DNA from: Pseudoxanthomonas mexicana
GTDB taxonomy: Bacteria > Pseudomonadota > Gammaproteobacteria > Xanthomonadales > Xanthomonadaceae
NCBI RefSeq assembly: GCF_001556105.1
Contig: NZ_LSIF01000018.1
Coordinates: forward strand, 1 to 64,000
Reading direction: 5' to 3'
Length of the DNA: 64,000 nt
In this document: piece by piece, positions 53,024-61,815 of the stretch
Numbering within the stretch: the stretch's first letter is position 1
Layout: every line of letters begins with the position of its first letter
The notes under the pieces: generated by a model
Seen by the model: only the letters and a program-made list of their open reading frames with translations
What the model was told of the DNA's origin: nothing
Database searches by the model: none
Made by a program: the position numbers and the translations under genes

Positions 53024-54196
53024 TCAGGCAGGCCCCCGCGGCATCTTGGCCAGTTCGCGCGGCGTGCAGTTGTATTCACGGCGGAACACCGCGTACATGT
53101 ATTGAAGGGAAGTGAAACCGCTGCGCACGGCCACGTCGGCCAACGGGATCGAGGCGTCCTCGAGCATGCCGCGCGCCATCTCGAGTTTGTGCTCCAGGAT
53201 CATGTCATGCACGCTCTTGTTCAATTCCCGCTTGAAGTGCTCTTCCAGCACCGTCCGGGAAATGCCGACGTACTGTGCGACCTGCTCGCTCTTGATGCCG
53301 AGGTGTACGTATTGGCGGATGTAGTGGCAGGCACGCATCACGTGCGGGCTCTTGAGGGGTTGGTGAAGGCTCGAGGCATGCACTGACAGCCCGACCGGCG
53401 GGACCACGATGCGGGTGCAGGACAGGTCGCCACCGCGAAGCATCTGGTGCAGCGTCTGGGCGGCGCGATGCCCCATTTCCTCCGCGCCCTGGATCACCGA
53501 GGTCAGGGGAATGCGGCTGAGCAACTGCACCATCTGGTCATTGTCGATGCCGACGATCGCAACCTGCTCGGGCACCGGGATGTCGGCGGCGATGCACGCC
53601 TGCAACAGTTGGCGGGCGCGTGCGTCGGTGACCGCGATGATGCCGATCGGCTTCGGCAACGAATGCATCCATGCGATGAGATCCTCCTGGGCGCGCCCCC
53701 AGCCGCCGGCACTGGTCGGCGAACCGCGATAGGTGATGCTGGCGATGCCGTCAGCGCCGGTCGCCTGCTCGTAGGCCTGTTCGCGCTCCTGCGCCCAGCG
53801 GTTGCCGGCCAGCGGCGGCAGGCCGTAGAACGCAAAATGGCACAGGCCCTGCTTGATCAGGTGGTCGTACGCAAGGCGGACGAGCTCGCCGTTATCGGTG
53901 GCGATATAGGGAATTCTTGCGGGATAGCGGCTCTCGTCGGCGTAGGAGCCCCCGACTGCGACGACGGGAATCGGCAATCCCGAGAGCGCTTCCTCCACCG
54001 ACGGGTCGTCAAAGTCGGCGATGATGCCGTCGCCCAGCCATTGGCGTATGTCGATTGTGCGCGAGCGGAAGTCTTCTTCCATGAAGAGGTCCCAGACGAC
54101 GCGCGTCGACTTCAGGTAGTTGCCAATGCCGGTCATGATCTGCCGGTCGTAAACCTTGTTCGCGTTGAACAGCAGGGCGATTCGATGCGGAGACAT
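53024..54196 (-). CDS. xylR: XylR-family transcriptional activator (LacI-like sensor plus AraC HTH)
   Basis: 390 residues. The N-terminal about 270 residues are a periplasmic-binding-protein-like sugar sensor (KVYDRQIMTGIGNYLKSTR, VVAVGGSYADE, VAIVGIDNDQMVQLL). The C-terminal about 100 residues are an AraC-type double HTH (VAQYVGISRTVLEEHFKREL and DVAVRSGFTSLQYMYAVFRREY). It likely activates the flanking operons in response to a sugar released from xyloglucan. The ATG at 54196 is preferred to the TTG at 54202. It is divergent from the receptor gene and faces block A at its 3' end. Confidence 0.88.
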   Translation of the reverse strand: MSPHRIALLFNANKVYDRQIMTGIGNYLKSTRVVWDLFMEEDFRSRTIDIRQWLGDGIIADFDDPSVEEALSGLPIPVVAVGGSYADESRYPARIPYIATDNGELVRLAYDHLIKQGLCHFAFYGLPPLAGNRWAQEREQAYEQATGADGIASITYRGSPTSAGGWGRAQEDLIAWMHSLPKPIGIIAVTDARARQLLQACIAADIPVPEQVAIVGIDNDQMVQLLSRIPLTSVIQGAEEMGHRAAQTLHQMLRGGDLSCTRIVVPPVGLSVHASSLHQPLKSPHVMRACHYIRQYVHLGIKSEQVAQYVGISRTVLEEHFKRELNKSVHDMILEHKLEMARGMLEDASIPLADVAVRSGFTSLQYMYAVFRREYNCTPRELAKMPRGPA

Positions 54197-54240
54197 GGGC
54201 AAGTTTTAAGGGGATGCGGCGGTTGCTCTGGGGCGGTCAG

Positions 54241-54327
54241 GTCTTCCGGCATGCTGCGTTGCCGCATGCGAAAACGCAGTTTGGGGCGTGCCATTTCGTA
54301 ATTGCGCGAATGGTGGCCGAACCGCAG
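54241..54327 (+). promoter_or_regulatory. 87-bp regulatory block B between xylR and the TonB receptor
   Basis: An inverted near-copy of block A on the far side of xylR, so both read in the direction of the gene they precede. It is 45 bases from the xylR ATG and about 295 bases from the receptor ATG. It may control xylR itself as well as the receptor operon. Confidence 0.75.
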
Positions 54328-54621
54328 CATCCATTGCAACGGTTTGGAGACAAGGCCACGGCGATGCACCAACGTTGCGAAGCAGTTCCGTTGGCGCAGC
54401 GTGGCCCATGCGCCCACTGCAACGACACCATGGTGGCCCCACGGTCGCCGTCTGATCGCCAGCCGCCGGCGCGGCATCCGCAACGGGGGCGACCGCAATA
54501 TCGACGACCACGGCCGGGGGGCTGAGGTCGTCGAGCGCTTCATCCGGCCACGCGATGCGAAGACATCGGCGGGCGGGACCACAACTCAATCGCTTGTCAT
54601 GTGTCCTGGGAGGGAACATCC
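54328..54621. other. Long leader before the TonB receptor gene
   Basis: About 290 bases between block B and the receptor ATG, without a supported gene. If transcription begins in block B, this is an unusually long 5' leader, rich in GC and inverted stretches such as GGCCGGGG. A ribosome site GGAGG precedes the ATG. It may hold post-transcriptional control, which I cannot define. Confidence 0.4.
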
Positions 54622-57582
54622 ATGTCAACGCTCCAGCGTCGCCCCGCGGCGGCCATTCGTGCCGGCCGTTCCGATGGCCGCAAGCTGCAACCCACCGTAT
54701 TGGCGCTCGGCATCGCCCTGATGCTGGCGGCGCCCGCCCATGCCCAGGACGCCGCCGCGTCCCCTCCCGGGGAAAAGAAGGCGACGGAGCTTGATGCCGT
54801 CGTCGTCACCGGCATCCGCGGCTCCGTGTACAAGGCGCAGGACATCAAGCGCGACGCCGACACGTTCGTCGATTCGGTCACCGCGCTGGATATCGGCGCG
54901 CTGCCCGACCGCAGCGTGACCGAGACGCTGTCGCGCATCCCCGGCGTGACCATCGACCGCTTCCTGTCGGTCGGCGATCCGGAGCACTTCTCGGCGGAGG
55001 GCAATGGCGTCGCCGTGCGTGGCCTCACCCAGGTCCGCTCGGAGCTCAACGGGCGCGACAGCTTTTCTGCCTCGGGTGGACGCGCGTTGAGCTTCCAGGA
55101 CGTGCCGTCCGAGCTGATGGCCGGCGTGGACGTGTACAAGAACCAGAAGGCCGACATGATCGAAGGCGGCCTGGGCGGCAGCGTCGACCTGCGCACCTTC
55201 ATGCCGTTCGATTTCGAGGGCAGCAAGTTCGGCATGTCGTTCAGCGCCAACCGGGGCGACTTCGCCAAGAAGGTCAGCCCGTCGGGCTCGGTGCTCTACA
55301 GCAACCGCTGGGACACCGGCGCGGGCGAGTTCGGCGTGCTGGTCAACCTCGCGCATTCGGAACTTGCCACCCGCACCGACGGCATGTTCGTGCGGCCGTT
55401 CTTCAACAACACCAACAGCGACATCAACGGAGATGGCAGCAACGACAGCCTGTGGCTGCCGCGCGGCGCCGATTGGCGCTCCCTGGACTACAACCGCAAG
55501 CGTCAGGGCGTCTATGTCGCCACGCAGTGGCGGCCGAACGATCGCGTCGAGGTGTTCGGCACGGCCTTCCAGAGCACGTACGCCGAACTCTGGAACGAGG
55601 ATGCGATCTTCGTCCAGAACAATCCGCTGGAAGTGCGCGTCGATGCCAGCCAGCCGAACGCATTCAATGGCAACGTGTTCGAGGCCGGCCGACTGACATC
55701 GCCCGCCGGCATCCCGATGGGTACGGATATCCGCGCATCCAATCGCGACTCGAAGACCACCGACTACTCATTGGGCCTGAAGTGGTTGGCGAGCGATCGC
55801 ACCGAGCTGTCCACCGAGTTGCAGTACATCAAGGCGAGCACCCGGGCACTGGATTCGACCGTCGCGCTGGGCATCGATGTGCCCTACATCGACATCGATC
55901 TCAGGAACGGCCGGCCCGTCATCGGGGTGGACAACCCGTTCATGGCCAATCCCGCCAACTACTACTGGGCGTTCACCATGCAGAATCTGGTGGACAACGA
56001 TGCCGATGAAGTGGCGTGGCGCGCCGACCTCAAGCACGGCTTCGACAGCGGCTTCTTCGAGTCGGTGAAGTTCGGCGTGCGCGCCACCGAACGCAATGCC
56101 GGCAGCATCGACACCGCCTACCAGACCTGGTCCGGCGTGATCCAGCCATGGATGCGCTGGTGGGCGTTGCCTGGTGAGGGGCCGTTGCCTGGCCTCAACC
56201 TCAACAGCACCGTCAACAGCAGCCTGGTGCGTCTGAACACGTTCCAGAACTTCTATCGCGGCGACGCGAGGACGCCAGGCGCACTCTATGCTCCGCGGCT
56301 CGGCGTGGCGCTGGGGTATCCGGTGACGTACCAGAACATCCACGACGCTGCGCAGGGCTACTACACGCCAGGCAGCATCGCTCCCTGGTCGCCGTCGAAC
56401 CTCAGCGACCCCAAGTGGAGCAATACGCAGAGCGAACGGACGTACGCGGCCTACGCGATGCTGAACTTCGCGGTCGACGATGTGCGGCTAGACGGCAACG
56501 TCGGCGTGCGCGTCGTGCGCACCGAGAACCGCGCGAACGGTTACCTGGTCTATCCGGACAAGGACTTCGCGCCCTACCTGGGCAATGGCGAAACCGAAGC
56601 GATCACGGCGCGGAATTCGTACACGGACGTCCTGCCCAGTGCGAACCTGAAGTGGGAACTCCGGGAGAACCTGATCATGCGCTTCGCCGCGTCCAAGGCG
56701 ATCGCGCGGCCGAACTTCAGCGACATGCAGGCCTACCAGATGCTGGGCGCCGACCCGAAGCCGGGGGTCACCCCGCCTGTCGACGGTAGTCCGCTGCCCC
56801 TCAATCAACTGAATCTCAGCGGCAGCTCCTACGATAATCCGTACCTGACGCCGATGAAGGCCAACCAGTTCGACCTGTCGCTGGAGTGGTACTTCGCGCC
56901 GGACCGCGGCGGCATGGCCTGGGTGAACTTCTTCTACAAGGACGTCAAGGACTACATCCGGCGCCAGTCGCAGCTGGTGGCCTACCCCGGTGCGGACGGC
57001 AATCAGTACGACTATCTGATCACGCGTCCGGTGAACGTGGGCACGGCGAATATCCAGGGCGCGGAGATCGGCTGGAACCAGTTCTTCGATTTCCTGCCCG
57101 GCCCGCTCAACGGCCTCGGCATGTCGGCGAACTACACCTATATCGACAGCAGCACCAAGGTGCCGAACGATCCCACCGTGGTGCCGACCGATACCGACGG
57201 TTCGTTCTTCGGCGACCTGCCGGCGGATGGGCTGTCGAAGAACGCCTACAACATGGCGTTGTTCTACGAGAAGGGCCCCTGGCAGGTGCGTTTCGCCTAC
57301 AACTGGCGTAGCGAGTACCTGCTGGCGATCGGGCCGAACGGCTACAACGGCACCGACAACAACATCGCCTGGAAGCTGCCGGTCTACAGCGACAGCTTCG
57401 GCCAGCTGGATGGCTCCGTCTTCTACAAGGTCTCCGACCATGTGCAGTTCGGCCTGGAGATGAACAACCTCAACAATGCCGAGCAGCGCACGCTGATGGA
57501 CCAGAACGGCGCGGGCAAGCGCGTCACCTCCTGGTACGTCAACGATCGCCGCTACGCCGCGACGATCCGCTTCACCTTCTGA
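54622..57582 (+). CDS. TonB-dependent receptor for plant oligosaccharides
   Basis: 986 residues. A signal peptide (LALGIALMLAAPAHAQ) is followed by a TonB box ELDAVVVTGIRGS, a plug (ETLSRIPGVTIDR, ELMAGVDVYKNQKADMIEGGLGGSVDLRT) and a 22-strand-type barrel ending AATIRFTF. This is the large Xanthomonas-type receptor used for plant sugars. It likely imports xyloglucan oligosaccharides made by the following GH74 enzyme. I use the ATG at 54622 with GGAGG upstream over the GTG at 54601. Confidence 0.9.
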   Translation: MSTLQRRPAAAIRAGRSDGRKLQPTVLALGIALMLAAPAHAQDAAASPPGEKKATELDAVVVTGIRGSVYKAQDIKRDADTFVDSVTALDIGALPDRSVTETLSRIPGVTIDRFLSVGDPEHFSAEGNGVAVRGLTQVRSELNGRDSFSASGGRALSFQDVPSELMAGVDVYKNQKADMIEGGLGGSVDLRTFMPFDFEGSKFGMSFSANRGDFAKKVSPSGSVLYSNRWDTGAGEFGVLVNLAHSELATRTDGMFVRPFFNNTNSDINGDGSNDSLWLPRGADWRSLDYNRKRQGVYVATQWRPNDRVEVFGTAFQSTYAELWNEDAIFVQNNPLEVRVDASQPNAFNGNVFEAGRLTSPAGIPMGTDIRASNRDSKTTDYSLGLKWLASDRTELSTELQYIKASTRALDSTVALGIDVPYIDIDLRNGRPVIGVDNPFMANPANYYWAFTMQNLVDNDADEVAWRADLKHGFDSGFFESVKFGVRATERNAGSIDTAYQTWSGVIQPWMRWWALPGEGPLPGLNLNSTVNSSLVRLNTFQNFYRGDARTPGALYAPRLGVALGYPVTYQNIHDAAQGYYTPGSIAPWSPSNLSDPKWSNTQSERTYAAYAMLNFAVDDVRLDGNVGVRVVRTENRANGYLVYPDKDFAPYLGNGETEAITARNSYTDVLPSANLKWELRENLIMRFAASKAIARPNFSDMQAYQMLGADPKPGVTPPVDGSPLPLNQLNLSGSSYDNPYLTPMKANQFDLSLEWYFAPDRGGMAWVNFFYKDVKDYIRRQSQLVAYPGADGNQYDYLITRPVNVGTANIQGAEIGWNQFFDFLPGPLNGLGMSANYTYIDSSTKVPNDPTVVPTDTDGSFFGDLPADGLSKNAYNMALFYEKGPWQVRFAYNWRSEYLLAIGPNGYNGTDNNIAWKLPVYSDSFGQLDGSVFYKVSDHVQFGLEMNNLNNAEQRTLMDQNGAGKRVTSWYVNDRRYAATIRFTF

Positions 57583-57597
57583 TGATGCGCCGCACGG

Positions 57598-57622
57598 GGC
57601 GACCGGGATCCGCCGGTCGTCC
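57598..57622 (+). repeat. Intercistronic hairpin between the receptor and GH74 genes
   Basis: GGCGACCGG pairs with CCGGTCG-T-CC across a 6-base loop. No T run follows, so it is not a standard terminator. It may protect the receptor mRNA or reduce expression of the downstream enzymes. Confidence 0.45.
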
Positions 57623-57681
57623 CGCCGCATGAGGTGCGCGTCCTGCCGGCGCACCGGCTGCTCCCCACGACAGGAGATTCC

Positions 57682-59880
57682 GTGTCCACGCTTCGCCTGA
57701 TCCTCGCGCTCTTCGCTTTCCTGCTGGTGCCCGGCGCGGCGGCGAAGGATGGCGTCACCGGCTACCGTTGGCACAACGTCGCCATCGGTGGCGGTGGCTT
57801 CGTCAGCGGGCTGGTATTCCATCCGCGCGAGAAGGGATTGCTGTACGCGCGCACCGACATCGGCGGCGCCTACCGCTGGCTGCCCGGCGAACGCCGCTGG
57901 CAGCCGCTGATGGACTGGATGGGCCACGAAGACAATGGGCGATTCGGTGTGGAAAGCCTGGCCCTGGATCCGTCCGATCCCAACCGCCTCTATCTCGCCG
58001 TCGGCACCTATCTGCACGAACGCGGACAGGATGGCGCGATCCTGCGTTCCATCGACCGCGGCGCGACGTTCCAGCGGACGGCACTGCCGTTCAAGTTCGG
58101 TGGCAACGAACAGGGGCGCGGCAATGGCGAGCGCCTCGCGGTGGACCCGAATGATGGCCGCGTGCTGATGTTCGGCACGCGCGCGGACGGACTGTGGCGC
58201 AGCGATGATGCCGGCGCGCAGTGGCGGGAAGTGAAACGCTTTCCTGCCGTCGCGAAATCGCGCTCGGCATGGGCGGCGGGGTGGCGCGACCTGCGTCCGG
58301 TCGGCATCGCCTTCGTGGTGTTCGATCCCGCCAGTGGCGGGAATGGGGCACCGTCGAAGACGCTGTATGCCGGGGTGTCCACGAAAGAGACCAGCCTGTT
58401 CCGTTCGCGCGACGGCGGGGCGAGCTGGGAGGCGGTCCCGGGCCAGCCGGTCGGTTTGCGACCGAGCCACATGGTGCGCGACGCACGCGGGCGCTGGCTG
58501 ATGAGCTATGGCGACGAACCCGGCCCGAACAACATGGCCGACGGCGCGGTGTGGCGCTTCGATCCTGCCGGTGACCGCTGGGACGACATCACGCCCGTGC
58601 GCCGTGCCGCCAGCGAAGGCGGCTTCGGCTGGGGTGCCGTGGCGGTACAGGCCGACAACCCCGACGTCATCATCGCCAGCACGTTCCGTCGTTACCAGCC
58701 GCACGACGACGTCTACCGCAGCCTCGATGGCGGGCGCACGTGGACGGCGATGCTGACGCGGTCGAGCTTCGACCACGCATCCGCGCCGTGGACCTCGGAT
58801 GCCAGGCCGCACTGGATGGCCGACATCGAGATCGACCCGTTCGATCCCGACCGCCTGCTGTTCGTCACCGGCTATGGCGTGTGGGCATCCACCAACGCCC
58901 GTGCGTTCGATGCCGGTGCCACGATGCAATGGCGCTTCGAGCAGGCGGGCTTCGAGGAAACCGTGCCGCTGGCGCTGCTCAGTCCGCCGCAGGGTGCGCA
59001 TCTGGTCAGTGGATTGGGCGATGTCGACGGTTTCGTGCACGACACGCTCGACGTGTCGCAGCAGCGCTTCGCCGGCGTGCGCTTCTCCAATACCGAGAGC
59101 CTGGCATTCGCCGGCCGCGCACCGCAGGTAATGGTGCGCACGGGCTACTTCCACAACCGGCCGGAAGGCGCGGTACGCGGGGCGTGGTCGAACGATGGCG
59201 GTCGGAACTGGACTGCGTTCGCGAGCGAGCCGCCCGACGGCGAGGGCGCCGGCCACATCGCGCTCGCGGCCGACGGCAAGCGCGCGATCTGGCGTCCGCG
59301 CAACGGCGAACACCACTGGATCACCGCCGACATGGGCGGGCGCTGGCAAGCGGTGAAGGGCTTGCCGAAGACGGCGGTGGTGGAGGCCGACCGCGTCGAC
59401 GAGGGCATCTATTACGGCTTCGACGCGATCAGTGGCCGTCTGTATGTCAGCGGCAACGGTGGCGTCGCCTTCGAGGAAGTACGTGCGCCGGTTGGCGAGA
59501 TCGGCGACTGGTACAACGCCGAGATCCGGCCGCACCCCGGCAAGGCAGGCGAAGCCTGGATCGCCGCGTCATGGCGCGGACTGCTGCACCTGGCGCCGGG
59601 CAAGCTGGAGCGCGTGCCGGGCGTGGACAACGTGATGTCGCTGGGCCTGGGCAGGCCGGCCAACGACGGCGATGCGCCAGTGCTGTTCGTATTCGGTGAA
59701 GTGCAAGGCCAGCGCGGTCTCTACCGGTCCGACAACAGCGGACGCCGCTGGCAGCGGATCGATACCGACGCCCTGCGGTTCGGCGGCATCATCCGCCATG
59801 TGACGGGCGATCCCCGCCTGCACGGTCGCGTCTACTTCGGTACCGAAGGACGCGGCATCTGGCATGGAGATCCGCAGTGA
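57682..59880 (+). CDS. GH74-family xyloglucanase
   Basis: 732 residues. A signal peptide (LILALFAFLLVPGAAA) is followed by two seven-bladed beta-propellers. The GH74 hallmarks are VAIGGGGFVSGLVFHP, the catalytic YARTDIGGAYRW (Asp) and SGLGDVDGF (second Asp), with repeated sialidase-type S-x-D-G-G-x-x-W blades. It cuts the glucan backbone of xyloglucan. The start is GTG at 57682 with AGGAG upstream, placed directly before the signal peptide. The stop overlaps the esterase start (GTGA). Confidence 0.92.
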   Translation: MSTLRLILALFAFLLVPGAAAKDGVTGYRWHNVAIGGGGFVSGLVFHPREKGLLYARTDIGGAYRWLPGERRWQPLMDWMGHEDNGRFGVESLALDPSDPNRLYLAVGTYLHERGQDGAILRSIDRGATFQRTALPFKFGGNEQGRGNGERLAVDPNDGRVLMFGTRADGLWRSDDAGAQWREVKRFPAVAKSRSAWAAGWRDLRPVGIAFVVFDPASGGNGAPSKTLYAGVSTKETSLFRSRDGGASWEAVPGQPVGLRPSHMVRDARGRWLMSYGDEPGPNNMADGAVWRFDPAGDRWDDITPVRRAASEGGFGWGAVAVQADNPDVIIASTFRRYQPHDDVYRSLDGGRTWTAMLTRSSFDHASAPWTSDARPHWMADIEIDPFDPDRLLFVTGYGVWASTNARAFDAGATMQWRFEQAGFEETVPLALLSPPQGAHLVSGLGDVDGFVHDTLDVSQQRFAGVRFSNTESLAFAGRAPQVMVRTGYFHNRPEGAVRGAWSNDGGRNWTAFASEPPDGEGAGHIALAADGKRAIWRPRNGEHHWITADMGGRWQAVKGLPKTAVVEADRVDEGIYYGFDAISGRLYVSGNGGVAFEEVRAPVGEIGDWYNAEIRPHPGKAGEAWIAASWRGLLHLAPGKLERVPGVDNVMSLGLGRPANDGDAPVLFVFGEVQGQRGLYRSDNSGRRWQRIDTDALRFGGIIRHVTGDPRLHGRVYFGTEGRGIWHGDPQ

Positions 59881-61799
59881 AACGACTCGCCTGTTTCCTA
59901 GTCGCCTTGTTCGTCCTTCCTTCCGCGCACGCAGTCGAGCTGCCGCGCCTGTTCTCAGACGGCATGGTCGTGCAGCGCGACCAGCCCGTGCAGGTCTGGG
60001 GTCGCGCCGCGCCGGGTGCGCGCGTTGCCGTGGGTTTCGCCGGCGAAGTGCCGACCACGACGCAGACCGACGAGAACGGTGGCTGGTCGCTGCAACTGCC
60101 GGCGAGGACTGCCGGTGGCCCCTACGTGATGCGCATCGACGACGGCACGCAGCCGCGCGTGCTGCGCGATGTACTGATCGGCGATGTATGGCTGGCCAGC
60201 GGGCAGTCGAACATGGAGTGGCCGATCGCGCAGTCGGCCGATCCGGAGGCCGAGATCGCGCGCGCGACCGATCCACAGGTCCGGCATTTCAAGATTCCCA
60301 AGTCCTGGGCCGGTACGCCGCAGGAGCAGCTGGCCGGTGGCGAATGGGTGGCCTCGTCGCCGCAGGCCGCCGCCAGGTTCTCCGCCGTCGCCCACTTCTT
60401 CGCGCGCGACCTGCGCAAGGTCACCGGTGTGCCGATCGGCATCATCGACAGCACCTGGGGTGGCAGCCGCATCGAAGCCTGGATGGACGCGCCGTCGCAG
60501 GGGCTGGACGAACGGGCGTTGGCCGAGCAGGCCAGTACGCTGCGCGCCGCGGACGAGCAAGCGCTGGTGCAGACGCGCCGGAACCTTGCACGCTGGCCGG
60601 CGCTGCCCGTCGATGACGCGGGCTGGAATGCACCCGGACTCGACACGTCGGCGTGGACACCGATCACGGTGCCGTCGCTGTGGGAGGCCACCGGCTGGAA
60701 CGGCATGGACGGCGTGGCGTGGTACCGCACGACGTTCACGCTGACCGCGGCCGAAGCCGCGGCGGGGGTCGTCCTCGGCGTAGGCCGCATCGACGATTCC
60801 GATACCACCTGGGTCAACGGCACGCAGGTCGGCGAAACCCGCATGCAGTACAACCAGCCGCGACGCTACGCGGTGCCGGCATCGGCATTGCGCAAGGGCG
60901 TCAACCACGTGGCGGTGCGGGTGACGGACACCGGTGGCGGCGGTGGCATCCATGGCGAAGCAGTCGAGGTGTTCGTCCAGCCCGGCGGCGGCGCACCGCG
61001 CGCGCTGGCGGACTGGTCGTTCCGGCCGAGCAACGTCAGCGTCGCGCTGGTCGACGACAAGAACCAGCATCCCACCCTGCTGTACAACGCGATGATCCAC
61101 CCGCTGCAGCCGTACGCGCTGCGCGGCGTGATCTGGTACCAGGGCGAATCCAACGCGAACACCGTGGCCGACGCGCTGCGGTACCGCCGGCAGTTCCCGG
61201 CGCTGATCGAACAGTGGCGGGCGCAATGGCGCACGCAATGGGACGCCCCCAGCCTGCCGTTCCTGTGGGTGCAGCTGGCGAACTTCTCCTCCGGCACCGA
61301 CAGGGGCGACGAGAGTCCGTGGGCCACATTGCGCGAAGCGCAGTCGATGACGCTGTGGATGCCGGGCACCGCGCAGGCCGTGGCCATCGACATCGGCGAT
61401 CCGTCCGACATCCATCCACTCAACAAGCAGGAAGTGGGTCGCCGTCTCGCGCTGGCGGCACGCCATGTGGCCTACAGCGAGGCGCTGCCGTTCCACGGGC
61501 CGGTGCCGCAGTACACCCGCTTCGAAGGCAACGCCGCGCATGTCGAGTTCGGCACGTCCGGCGGCACCCTGGCCGTGCGTGGCGGCGGCACGCGCGTGCA
61601 TGGCTTCGCGCTGGCGGGCACCGACCAGGTGTTCCATCCGGCCGAAGCATCACTGCAGGCCGGGCGCGTGGTCGTGCGCAGTGCCGCGGTGCCGCGGCCG
61701 ATGGCCGTTCGCTATGGCTGGTCCGACAACCCGGCCGATGCCGACCTGATCAATACCGACCAGCTGCCGGCCTCGCCGTTCCGCAGCGACGCCTGGTGA
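59877..61799 (+). CDS. CE20-like SGNH carbohydrate acetylesterase
   Basis: 640 residues. A signal peptide (CFLVALFVLPSAHA) is followed by the SGNH blocks WLASGQSNMEW (nucleophile Ser), VIWYQGESNAN and DPSDIHPLNKQEVGRR (catalytic His). An inserted jelly-roll domain (about residues 240-380, GWNAPGLDTSAWTPITVPSLW) splits the catalytic part, as in the sialate-acetylesterase-like/CE20 family. It probably removes acetyl groups from xyloglucan galactose residues so that later glycosidases can act. GTG start, 4-base overlap with GH74. Confidence 0.85.
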   Translation: MKRLACFLVALFVLPSAHAVELPRLFSDGMVVQRDQPVQVWGRAAPGARVAVGFAGEVPTTTQTDENGGWSLQLPARTAGGPYVMRIDDGTQPRVLRDVLIGDVWLASGQSNMEWPIAQSADPEAEIARATDPQVRHFKIPKSWAGTPQEQLAGGEWVASSPQAAARFSAVAHFFARDLRKVTGVPIGIIDSTWGGSRIEAWMDAPSQGLDERALAEQASTLRAADEQALVQTRRNLARWPALPVDDAGWNAPGLDTSAWTPITVPSLWEATGWNGMDGVAWYRTTFTLTAAEAAAGVVLGVGRIDDSDTTWVNGTQVGETRMQYNQPRRYAVPASALRKGVNHVAVRVTDTGGGGGIHGEAVEVFVQPGGGAPRALADWSFRPSNVSVALVDDKNQHPTLLYNAMIHPLQPYALRGVIWYQGESNANTVADALRYRRQFPALIEQWRAQWRTQWDAPSLPFLWVQLANFSSGTDRGDESPWATLREAQSMTLWMPGTAQAVAIDIGDPSDIHPLNKQEVGRRLALAARHVAYSEALPFHGPVPQYTRFEGNAAHVEFGTSGGTLAVRGGGTRVHGFALAGTDQVFHPAEASLQAGRVVVRSAAVPRPMAVRYGWSDNPADADLINTDQLPASPFRSDAW

Positions 61800-61815
61800 A
61801 CCTGGAGTGTCCCCG

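Noticed and set aside
56488..59535. 1015-residue leftward reading frame opposite the TonB receptor and GH74 genes
   Set aside because: It spans two real genes and their gap on the opposite strand and is an open frame only because of high third-position GC.
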